A stretch of DNA of 9,481 nucleotides, from NCBI GenBank assembly GCA_027035735.1, contig JALVUH010000058.1, forward strand, positions 1 through 9,481, in the 5' to 3' direction. Shown piece after piece: positions 1 to 5,816 of this stretch; position 1 is the stretch's first letter; every line of letters starts with the position of its first letter. The stretch comes from Nautiliaceae bacterium. Its GTDB lineage: Bacteria > Campylobacterota > Campylobacteria > Campylobacterales > Nautiliaceae. The notes under the pieces were generated by a model that saw only the letters and a list, made by a program, of their open reading frames with translations, had not been told where the DNA came from and did not search any database. A program made the position numbers and the translations under genes.

Positions 1-17
1 GATTTAAAGAAGTTTAA

Positions 18-94
18 TGGCAACCCCGGCGCGATTCGAACGCGCGACCTTCACCTCCGCAGGGTGACGCTCTATCCAGCTGAGCTACGGGGTC
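18..94 (-). tRNA. tRNA-Arg, anticodon GCG
   Basis: The minus strand folds into a complete 77-nt cloverleaf with an encoded CCA end (complement of 18-20). It has a 7-bp acceptor stem (GACCCCG with CGGGGTT, first pair G-U), D stem GCTC/GAGC and anticodon stem TCACC/GGTGA. The anticodon loop is CTGCGGA, the variable loop AGGTC, and the T stem GCGCG/CGCGC encloses TTCGAAT. The anticodon is the complement of 58-60, GCG, which reads CGC and, by wobble, CGU. A20 in the D loop, C35 and discriminator G73 fit arginine identity. G37-A38 and the AGGTC variable loop resemble, from memory, the Arg(CCG) isoacceptor of E. coli more than the inosine-dependent Arg(ACG). It lies 16 nt after the acpS stop codon and has its own promoter-like element. 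The stems are much richer in GC than the rest of the window. Confidence 0.96.
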
Positions 95-104
95 TTGGGA
101 TGAA

Positions 105-115
105 ATTATATCAAA
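105..115 (-). promoter_or_regulatory. Predicted sigma70-type promoter for tRNA-Arg
   Basis: On the minus strand the sequence reads TTTGATATAAT, with the -10 hexamer TATAAT at 110-105. A start site would fall near 98-99, a few bases before the mature tRNA 5' end at 94. No convincing -35 hexamer is visible, as is usual for Campylobacterota. The TGA inside the element (113-111) is also the acpS stop codon. The same element stands before mlaE and htpX. Confidence 0.6.
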
Positions 116-461
116 TTTTTTTTATTTTTAAAATAACTGCTGAAATAGCAAATCCTCCATCATGCGTAATACTAACATCACATTCAATAATTTTATTTTT
201 TAAAATAGGGGAGTGAATTTTGATATAAGGTTTATTTTTAGAAGATTTTAATATTGAAATATCTTTAAAAGAAAATTCTTTACCTATTCCTGTACCTAGT
301 GCTTTAGAAAAAGCTTCTTTAGAAGCATAAACTCCAGCTATTGTAGCTGGAGAAGTATAATTTTCATCTTTATTTAAAAATTTTAATTTTTCTATACCAA
401 ATTTTTCTATTAAATTTTCAATTCTACTTATTGTTATAATATCTATACCAATTTTTATCAT
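111..461 (-). CDS. acpS: Holo-[acyl-carrier-protein] synthase AcpS
   Basis: AcpS (EC 2.7.8.7) transfers 4'-phosphopantetheine from CoA to the conserved serine of apo-ACP, which is needed for all fatty-acid synthesis; it is a cytoplasmic homotrimer. The 116-residue product has the usual length and family motifs. The N-terminal GIDIITISRI carries the metal-binding Asp (D7). A central YASKEAFSKALGTGIG carries the second metal ligand E49 and the catalytic-region lysine K53. The C-terminal DVSITHDGGFAISAV strand follows. The ATG at 461-459 overlaps the fliL TGA (460-458) as ATGA, so translation is probably coupled to fliL. The gene ends in TGA at 113-111, inside the tRNA promoter. From memory the fliL-acpS pair is conserved in Campylobacter. 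Confidence 0.95.
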   Translation of the reverse strand: MIKIGIDIITISRIENLIEKFGIEKLKFLNKDENYTSPATIAGVYASKEAFSKALGTGIGKEFSFKDISILKSSKNKPYIKIHSPILKNKIIECDVSITHDGGFAISAVILKIKKI

Positions 462-973
462 TGGATTACAAACTCTGTAAAATAAACATTTCTAACTTCA
501 CCGGTTGTTAGCATTTGATTAATTTTTCTTTTTATCTCTTCTTTTAATTTTTCTTTACCTCTTACAGTCTGAATTTCTTCTACTGTTTTTGATGAAAGTA
601 TTTGTATAATTAAATCTCTAATAGCTGGCAATTTTTTATCTATTTCTTTTTGAACAGCTTGATTGCTAAGCTCTAAGTCAATTTTACATTTTAAATACCT
701 ATCAGCATTTGGACTCACTAAATTAACAATAAATGGATCTAAAGGATATATTGGACCTACTTGTGCCATTGAAGCCACTTTATGTTGTTTTTGAACTTGT
801 TGAGTTGGCTGTTGTTGTTTAGAATTATTTCCCGTTAAAAGAAAATATGCTACTAAACCTCCTATTACTAAAAGCAATAATAATAACACGATAATAATTA
901 TTAATAATAACTTACTTCCTCCACTTTTTTTTTCTTCTTGTTCTTCTTGCTGAGTTTCTTTTTCTTTTGCCAT
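458..973 (-). CDS. fliL: Flagellar basal body-associated protein FliL
   Basis: FliL is an inner-membrane protein that rings the flagellar stator units and supports motor torque; its C-terminal periplasmic domain resembles stomatin/SPFH folds. The 171-residue product has a charged, Gln/Glu/Lys-rich cytoplasmic start (1-20) and one strongly hydrophobic segment (about 22-47). A Gln-rich periplasmic linker (52-65) follows, then the conserved region beginning YPLDPFIVNL (about 76-85) and ending VYFTEFVIQ. I chose the ATG at 973 because AAAGG (985-981) sits 7 nt upstream. The in-frame ATG at 1030 would add 19 residues with no family resemblance, run through the promoter and overlap mlaE. The stop overlaps the acpS start. 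An A9 run on the coding strand (933-925) lies near codon 14. A shared sigma70-type promoter region with mlaE is likely; no sigma28 or sigma54 motif was seen. Confidence 0.93.
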   Translation of the reverse strand: MAKEKETQQEEQEEKKSGGSKLLLIIIIVLLLLLLVIGGLVAYFLLTGNNSKQQQPTQQVQKQHKVASMAQVGPIYPLDPFIVNLVSPNADRYLKCKIDLELSNQAVQKEIDKKLPAIRDLIIQILSSKTVEEIQTVRGKEKLKEEIKRKINQMLTTGEVRNVYFTEFVIQ

Positions 974-989
974 ATCTATTCCTTTATAG

Positions 990-1011
990 TTTTGATATAA
1001 TTTTATCAAAA
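990..1011. promoter_or_regulatory. Divergent fliL/mlaE promoter with inverted repeat
   Basis: TTTTGATA (990-997) and TATCAAAA (1004-1011) form a perfect 8-bp inverted repeat with a 6-nt spacer. Read on the plus strand it gives TTTTGATATAAT with -10 TATAAT at 996-1001, pointing to mlaE (expected start near 1008, leader about 14 nt). Read on the minus strand it gives TTTTGATAAAAT with -10-like TAAAAT at 1005-1000, pointing to fliL (expected start near 993, leader about 20 nt). The two -10 boxes overlap by 2 bp, so the two directions should compete. The symmetry could also be a regulator site; the sequence alone does not distinguish these. Confidence 0.55.
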
Positions 1012-1015
1012 AAGG
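1011..1015 (+). promoter_or_regulatory. Ribosome binding site fixing the TTG start of mlaE
   Basis: AAAGG lies 6 nt before the TTG at 1022. No ATG occurs in frame until residue 51, inside the conserved permease domain, so this site decides the start codon. Confidence 0.7.
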
Positions 1016-1021
1016 CTTAAA

Positions 1022-1807
1022 TTGTTTCAAAAGCTCTTATATATAATCGGTAAAAAAACAATAGATTTAATATATTCATTAGGCGATTTTACCTTGTTTC
1101 AATTGAAAGTATTTATACTGTTTTTTAAACCTCCTTTTAGAGTTAAAAATTTAATTGATCAACTTAAATTTATGGGATATGAGAGTTTAGGAGTAATTTT
1201 TTTAACCTCTTTCTTTACTGGACTTGTAGAAGCCGTTCAATTATATCAAGGATTCCACAAATTTGGAGTAGAAGATTTTATGGGATATACAATTTTTCTT
1301 TCTATTGTAAAAGAACTAGGACCGGTTTTTGCAGCTTTAATGGTAGTAAGTAGAGGTATAAGTGCATATGCTGCAGAACTTGGTAGTATGAGAGTTACAG
1401 AACAAATTGATGCACTTGAAGTTATGGCTGTAGATTCTAAACATTACTTAATAGTTCCTAGAATTTTAGCTACTATAATAGCGATGCCTCTTTTAATTTT
1501 ATTTTTTGATGCAGTAGCAAATTTTAGTGCTTATTTAATCTCTACAATTTCTCTTGGAGTAAATGAATATAAATATTTAGATACAATTAGACAATATGGA
1601 AATTTTAAAGATATAAATCAAAGTATAATTAAAGGAATATTTTTTGGATATATAATAAGTGCCATTGGAACTTATATAGGATATTATACAACAGGCGGAG
1701 CAAAAGGAGTAGGGCAAAGTACTACAAGAGCAGTAGTAATATCTTCTATTGCAATATTTATGATGGATTATGTATTATCTACTGTCTTTTTAATTTTAAA
1801 TTGGTAA
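1022..1807 (+). CDS. mlaE: MlaE/YrbE-family ABC transporter permease
   Basis: MlaE permeases form the membrane core of MCE-type ABC transporters, which with an ATPase (MlaF) and an MCE protein (MlaD) move phospholipids between the inner and outer membranes. The 261-residue product has the full family length. Diagnostic regions are FTGLVEAVQLYQ (65-76), the VKELGPVFAALMVVSR region (96-111) and SAYAAELGSMRVTEQIDAL (114-132), typical of MlaE/YrbE. Several hydrophobic segments follow (about 145-175, 203-222, 236-259). The start is TTG with a good AAAGG site. It is a single-gene transcription unit here: no ATPase, MCE or STAS partner adjoins it, and it converges on ftsZ with a 13-nt gap. The family call is firm; the identity as mlaE itself rather than another YrbE paralogue is inferred. 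Confidence 0.9.
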   Translation: MFQKLLYIIGKKTIDLIYSLGDFTLFQLKVFILFFKPPFRVKNLIDQLKFMGYESLGVIFLTSFFTGLVEAVQLYQGFHKFGVEDFMGYTIFLSIVKELGPVFAALMVVSRGISAYAAELGSMRVTEQIDALEVMAVDSKHYLIVPRILATIIAMPLLILFFDAVANFSAYLISTISLGVNEYKYLDTIRQYGNFKDINQSIIKGIFFGYIISAIGTYIGYYTTGGAKGVGQSTTRAVVISSIAIFMMDYVLSTVFLILNW

Positions 1808-1838
1808 GAAAAGCTAAGAATTAATCTTTTGCTTTTCT
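1807..1838. terminator. Inverted repeat between convergent mlaE and ftsZ, possible bidirectional terminator
   Basis: AGAAAAGC (1807-1814) pairs perfectly with GCTTTTCT (1831-1838). An inner AAGA/TCTT pair (1816-1819 with 1825-1828) can continue the stem. It covers the 13-nt gap and the last ftsZ codons. There is no clean downstream T run on either strand, and the stem is AT-rich, so termination is only suggested by position. Confidence 0.3.
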
Positions 1839-2942
1839 AAGCCATGTAGGAATATCAAGTAAATCTGCATCTATTTCCACATTTCCACCTACTACTTGTT
1901 TTTTTTGTTTTAACATTTCATTTATTTGATTTACTTTTAATTCTTTATTTTCAGTTTTATTTACCGGTTTTTCCTTTTCAAATCCAGTAGCTACAATAGT
2001 TACTTTTATTTCATCTGGAGCTAAAGAATTATCTGTAGTAGTACCAAAAATAATATCTGCATCTTCATCAGCTTTTTCTTCAACAACTGCCATACTTTCT
2101 TGAATTTCTACAAGCGGATAATCTTCATGCATTGTATAATGAACTAAAACTCCCATTGCACCATCAATAGAAATATTATCAAGAAGAGGTGATTCTATTG
2201 CCATTTTAATAGCTTCAAACGCTGCATTTTCGCCTTTCATTTCACCAACACCCATTAACGCAAGACCTTGATGAGACATTACTGTTTTAAGATCGTTAAA
2301 GTCAACATTAATGTCATTTTCACCATAACTTACAACCATATTAGAAATACCTGTAACTGCTTTATACAAAACATCATCAACAAGTGAAAACGCTTCTTTT
2401 CTACCAACTTTTCTATCAATAATTGTTAATATTTTATCATTTGGAATAACAACTATTGAATTTGCTTCTTTCTTAAGTTCATTTGTTCCAGCTTCTGCTA
2501 ATTTTCTTCTTTTTGGCCCTTCAAACATAAAAGGTTTTGTAACAACACCAATAGTTAAAGCTCCAATTTCTTTAGCAGCTTTAGCAATAATAGGAGCAGC
2601 ACCTGTTCCTGTTCCTCCTCCCATTCCAGCTGAAATAAATACTAAATCAGCACCTTTAAGAGCTTCTTTTACTTCTTCAAAACTTTCTTCAGCCGCCTTA
2701 GCACCAACTTCGGGTCTCATACCAGCCCCAAGACCTTTTGTAAGTGTTTTACCAAGTTGAATTTTTTTATGAGCTTTACTTGTTTTAAGAGCTTGTGTAT
2801 CAGTATTGGCAGCTATTAATTCTACATCTTTTACGCCTTTACTTGCCATATAATTAATCATATTATTACCACCGCCGCCAACACCTATAACTTTTATTTT
2901 TGGTCCATCCATTGTTTCATTTATCATATATAACTCTTCCAT
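1821..2942 (-). CDS. ftsZ: Cell division GTPase FtsZ
   Basis: FtsZ is the tubulin-like GTPase that polymerises into the Z ring at midcell and recruits the divisome. The 373-residue product has the glycine-rich nucleotide-binding start VIGVGGGGNN (18-27) and the tubulin signature GGGTGTGAAP (108-117). The T7 synergy loop NVDFNDLKTVM has catalytic aspartates near D214 and D217. A variable linker spans about 322-354, and the C-terminal peptide DLLDIPTWLRK (360-370) binds FtsA and other partners. The ATG at 2942 follows a strong AAGGGAGG site by 4 nt; the site begins at the ftsA TAG stop, 12 nt away. It is the last gene of the ppiD-like/ftsA/ftsZ operon. No murC, ftsQ or other dcw genes adjoin it, in keeping with the dispersed division genes of Campylobacterota. 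Confidence 0.98.
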   Translation of the reverse strand: MEELYMINETMDGPKIKVIGVGGGGNNMINYMASKGVKDVELIAANTDTQALKTSKAHKKIQLGKTLTKGLGAGMRPEVGAKAAEESFEEVKEALKGADLVFISAGMGGGTGTGAAPIIAKAAKEIGALTIGVVTKPFMFEGPKRRKLAEAGTNELKKEANSIVVIPNDKILTIIDRKVGRKEAFSLVDDVLYKAVTGISNMVVSYGENDINVDFNDLKTVMSHQGLALMGVGEMKGENAAFEAIKMAIESPLLDNISIDGAMGVLVHYTMHEDYPLVEIQESMAVVEEKADEDADIIFGTTTDNSLAPDEIKVTIVATGFEKEKPVNKTENKELKVNQINEMLKQKKQVVGGNVEIDADLLDIPTWLRKAKD

Positions 2943-2946
2943 TTTT

Positions 2947-2954
2947 CCTCCCTT
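2947..2954 (-). promoter_or_regulatory. Strong ribosome binding site of ftsZ
   Basis: The minus strand reads AAGGGAGG (2954-2947), an unusually good match to the anti-Shine-Dalgarno sequence, directly after the ftsA TAG (2957-2955) and 4 nt before the ftsZ ATG. It fixes the ATG at 2942 over the in-frame ATG five codons on. It fits a high rate of ftsZ translation relative to ftsA. Confidence 0.75.
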
Positions 2955-4292
2955 CTAAAATAAATTACCAAGCCAAGTTTTTATTTTTTGAATAAACCCA
3001 GCTTCTTTTGTTTGATTTGAAATTATTGAAGTTAATTCTTCTTTTTCTTCTTTTTTAAGATTATTATTTTCTTCTTCTACTATCGGTGGAGCATCATTTA
3101 TACTTTCTTGTAATGTTTTAGTAATAAATCTATTATTTGAATCTATTTCATAATTTATTCCCTCTCTTATTCCATATAAGATAAGACCCAAAACACAACT
3201 AAATTCTGGTTTTTTTAAATTTTCAAAAAGTCCATTTATTTCTTTTGGATATCCTATTCTAACAGGCATTCCTTCAAAAAATTCACTTGCTATCTCTTTA
3301 GCATTATAAAAATTAGTAAATCCTCCTGTCAATACTATCCCAGCTCCAATCTTACTTTTTAAACCTGATTCTTCAATCTCTTTTCTTAATAATAAAAATG
3401 TTTCTTCAATTCTAGCAGATATTATTTGAGTAATAGCTTCAATTGAAGCTTTTTGTTTTTCATTTTCATTACCTATAACAGAAATTTCAATTAAATCTTC
3501 TCCATTCTTCAAAAGTTCTTCAAAATTTAATTTTATATATTCCGCATCTGCTAATGGAGTATGAAGAGCAATAGACAAATCATTAGTAATATGATGACTT
3601 CCAACCCCTAAAGTATCAGTATGTCTAAGAGCTTTATTTATAAATATTCCAAGATCTGAAGTAGTAGCTCCTATATCAATTACAGCCACTCCTAATTCTT
3701 TTTCATCTTCTTTTAAAATTGATAATCCACTAGCATATACGGAAGATACAAGATTTTCTATCTCAAGCCCTGCTTGTTTAATTGTTTTTTTGATATTATC
3801 AAGTCCACTTTTTTGAATAGCAATAATATGAACACTAACTTCTAATCTACTCCCGCTCATTCCAAGAGGGTCTTCAATATCATTCATTTCATCAACTTTA
3901 AAATTAATAGGAATTGCCTGAAGAATTTGATAATCTTTTGGGATATTAGCATTATGCAAAGCCATTTGAATAGCTCTGTTTATTTCTTTTATTCTTATTT
4001 CATTACCTGGTATATTTACTATTCCAAAACTGATTATACTTTTGGTATATGTGGTAGAAACATTTATAATTGCTTTTTTAATTTCTACACCAGCTACTCT
4101 TTTAGCATCCATATATGCTTTTTTAATAGATTTTGCAGCATTATCAATATTTACAATCGTACCTCTTTTAATACCTTTAGAAGGAGCTATACCAACACCA
4201 CTGACAGAAAGCTCTAAAGAATTTTCATCATAATTTGCTATGACTGCTGCTGTTTTGAAGCTACCAATGTCTATTGCTAAAATATTTTTCAA
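2955..4292 (-). CDS. ftsA: Cell division protein FtsA
   Basis: FtsA is an actin-like ATPase that tethers FtsZ filaments to the inner membrane and signals to septal synthesis. The 445-residue product shows phosphate-1 motif AIDIGSFKTAAV (6-17), an SHS2 (1C) subdomain around 83-160, phosphate-2 motif VAVIDIGATTSDLGIF (202-217), and adenosine motif GIVLTGGFTNF (318-328). A charged, low-complexity linker (about 400-430) leads to a terminal amphipathic membrane helix, FIQKIKTWLGNLF (433-445). The start is TTG (4292-4290), immediately before the MKNILAIDIGS sequence where the family begins; AAAGGG (4304-4299) lies 6 nt upstream. It starts 15 nt after the ppiD-like stop and ends 12 nt before ftsZ, so the three genes are cotranscribed. 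Confidence 0.97.
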   Translation of the reverse strand: MKNILAIDIGSFKTAAVIANYDENSLELSVSGVGIAPSKGIKRGTIVNIDNAAKSIKKAYMDAKRVAGVEIKKAIINVSTTYTKSIISFGIVNIPGNEIRIKEINRAIQMALHNANIPKDYQILQAIPINFKVDEMNDIEDPLGMSGSRLEVSVHIIAIQKSGLDNIKKTIKQAGLEIENLVSSVYASGLSILKEDEKELGVAVIDIGATTSDLGIFINKALRHTDTLGVGSHHITNDLSIALHTPLADAEYIKLNFEELLKNGEDLIEISVIGNENEKQKASIEAITQIISARIEETFLLLRKEIEESGLKSKIGAGIVLTGGFTNFYNAKEIASEFFEGMPVRIGYPKEINGLFENLKKPEFSCVLGLILYGIREGINYEIDSNNRFITKTLQESINDAPPIVEEENNNLKKEEKEELTSIISNQTKEAGFIQKIKTWLGNLF

Positions 4293-4298
4293 TTTTTA

Positions 4299-4304
4299 CC
4301 CTTT
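4299..4304 (-). promoter_or_regulatory. Ribosome binding site fixing the TTG start of ftsA
   Basis: AAAGGG on the minus strand stands 6 nt upstream of the TTG codon. The actin-fold phosphate-1 loop begins only a few residues later, so no later start would give a working protein. Confidence 0.7.
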
Positions 4305-4307
4305 TAT

Positions 4308-5747
4308 TTATTTGACATAAATTTTAATTTTATATGTTTGTGAAAGAGTATTTATTAAATCATTCAATAATTCCATATTTACTAAACCATCGGTTAATTG
4401 TATAACATTTTCTTTATTTTTCTCAAATTCTTTTTTATCAAGCAATTTTTGTTCCTTAATTCTATAAAGAACAGAAATTTCAGGATTGTCTTTTGGAATT
4501 AAAACAAAATAGTTTGGTTTTTGCGATACAAAAACATTTTGTAAAAACTCTACAGCTTGAACTGGTTTTAACTCTTTAATTTTTAGAGCATCATATTTTG
4601 TTACAAAACCTATATCTTTACCTTTAAATATTTTATACTCTTTTTTTGATAATTCTACTAATTTTTGATTTGCTTTAATTGACAATAATTTTTCAATTAC
4701 AAAAGGTTTAGCTTTTTCAAAAGGTAATGGCTCAGGTTTAATTTCTTCAAGTAATTTTGCAATTATATATTTATTTTTATAAACAAAAGGTTTTAAAATT
4801 CCTTCTTTTTTCAAAGATTCTAATTTATTTTGAGGCAATAAAGTATTATCAGAACTTGAAATAGTCACTATTTGATAATTGCCTTTATTTGATTTTAAAT
4901 CTTTATAAGCCAAAACAGCTTTTTTAAATAATTTTTCTTTTGCATAATCAATTTTTACTAAATTTTTTGCTTTTTCAAAAGGTATTATTACACCTTGATT
5001 GTTTTTATAATTTAATTTATTTTTTTCATAAAATTTTTTTAAAGTTTCGTCATTTACATTGATTTGTAAAGGAATTTCTATAACAGCTATTTTATATTTT
5101 TTCTTACTTAAAAATTCGTTCTTATGTTTTTGCCAATAATCTTTTATCTCTTTTTCACTCAAATTTACTGCAATATCTGATTTCTTTAAAACTTTTATTT
5201 CTAAATCATCAGCATTATATAAAGCTGAACCTACAGTAATAATTTCAGTATTAGTAGGTTTTATATGTAAAAGAGCTAATAATTTTTCTACTAAAAGTTT
5301 TTTTCTTAAACTTTTTTCAAAATCAGCAGGTTTAATACCTGCATTTCTCAAATACATTTCATAATTTTTTTTAGTTTTAAAAACTTCTAAAATTTTATCA
5401 GCAACCTCTTTATCTGTTACATAAAGCCCTAAATCTTTTGCAAATTGCCTTAAAATTGCTTCTTGAATAGCTTGTTGAAGAGCAATTTTTTTTAGACCTA
5501 ATCTTTGTGCAGTTGCTTTATCTAAATGTCCACCAAATTGTTGATTATAAGCATTAAAAACTTGATTATAAGCATCTTGCCAATCTTTAATAGTTACAGG
5601 AGTATCTTGCACCTCAGCAACAGTCCCTTCTTTATGAGAAAGTTGAAATTGCCCCCATCCAACAAAGCCTGCTCCTATAAAAGCAATTGTTGCTACCCAG
5701 ATAGTAATTACCAGCCATTTTCTATGTGTCTGCATCCATTCAATCAT
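4308..5747 (-). CDS. PpiD/SurA_N-like membrane-anchored periplasmic chaperone, parvulin domain not visible
   Basis: Annotated homologues are called peptidyl-prolyl isomerase; the expected role is folding or holding of exported proteins at the inner membrane. The 479-residue product starts with a short positive cytoplasmic stretch (MIEWMQTHRKW) and one transmembrane anchor (about 12-31). A SurA_N/PpiD-like chaperone region (about 40-165) follows, with the typical ALQQAIQEAILRQFAKDLGL helix (89-108) in position. Residues 215-310 lack the parvulin signature (no HILV, no GGDLGW). The C-terminal part (about 300-370, with KNKYIIAKLLEEIKPEPLPF) resembles the end of PpiD. E. coli PpiD is about 620 residues, so loss of the isomerase domain accounts for most of the difference. 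Start: ATG with GAGG (5758-5755) 7 nt upstream. It is first in the operon with ftsA and ftsZ, as for the C. jejuni Cj0694 homologue (from memory). Confidence 0.85.
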   Translation of the reverse strand: MIEWMQTHRKWLVITIWVATIAFIGAGFVGWGQFQLSHKEGTVAEVQDTPVTIKDWQDAYNQVFNAYNQQFGGHLDKATAQRLGLKKIALQQAIQEAILRQFAKDLGLYVTDKEVADKILEVFKTKKNYEMYLRNAGIKPADFEKSLRKKLLVEKLLALLHIKPTNTEIITVGSALYNADDLEIKVLKKSDIAVNLSEKEIKDYWQKHKNEFLSKKKYKIAVIEIPLQINVNDETLKKFYEKNKLNYKNNQGVIIPFEKAKNLVKIDYAKEKLFKKAVLAYKDLKSNKGNYQIVTISSSDNTLLPQNKLESLKKEGILKPFVYKNKYIIAKLLEEIKPEPLPFEKAKPFVIEKLLSIKANQKLVELSKKEYKIFKGKDIGFVTKYDALKIKELKPVQAVEFLQNVFVSQKPNYFVLIPKDNPEISVLYRIKEQKLLDKKEFEKNKENVIQLTDGLVNMELLNDLINTLSQTYKIKIYVK

Positions 5748-5776
5748 TTATCTACCTCTTTTGTCATTTTATTATC

Positions 5777-5782
5777 ATTTTA
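5777..5782 (-). promoter_or_regulatory. Alternative -10 box for the ppiD-like/ftsA/ftsZ operon
   Basis: The minus strand reads TAAAAT (5782-5777), followed closely by GATAAT (5776-5771); either would start transcription about 15-25 nt before the ATG at 5747, matching the short leaders elsewhere in the window. It competes as a prediction with the palindromic TATAAT at 5813-5808, which would give a leader of about 55 nt. No -35 was found for either. Confidence 0.3.
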
Positions 5783-5800
5783 CCCAATTTTTCGGAATTC

Positions 5801-5816
5801 TTTTGATATTATAATA
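5801..5816. promoter_or_regulatory. Palindromic divergent promoter, bioA (plus) and ppiD-like operon (minus)
   Basis: TATTATAATA (5807-5816) is a perfect 10-bp palindrome and carries TATAAT on both strands: 5810-5815 on plus and 5813-5808 on minus. Upstream on the plus strand is TTTTGATA (5801-5808), as in the other promoters of the window; aligned that way, the bioA -10 could instead be TATTAT (5807-5812). A start near 5820-5822 would give bioA a leader of about 25 nt. No BirA-type operator or biotin-related repeat was recognised in 5748-5846. Confidence 0.5.

Noticed and set aside
435..440. TATAAT on the plus strand near the acpS start, possible antisense promoter into fliL
   Set aside because: A single hexamer in AT-rich DNA without the TTGA extension seen at the other promoters; no supporting evidence.
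974..1030. N-terminal extension of fliL to the ATG at 1030
   Set aside because: It would run through the promoter and overlap the mlaE start, adds residues unlike FliL, and the ATG at 973 has a good AAAGG site.
3927..4233. Two plus-strand open frames opposite ftsA
   Set aside because: Both lie wholly opposite a well-conserved gene, with low-complexity translations and no credible ribosome site.
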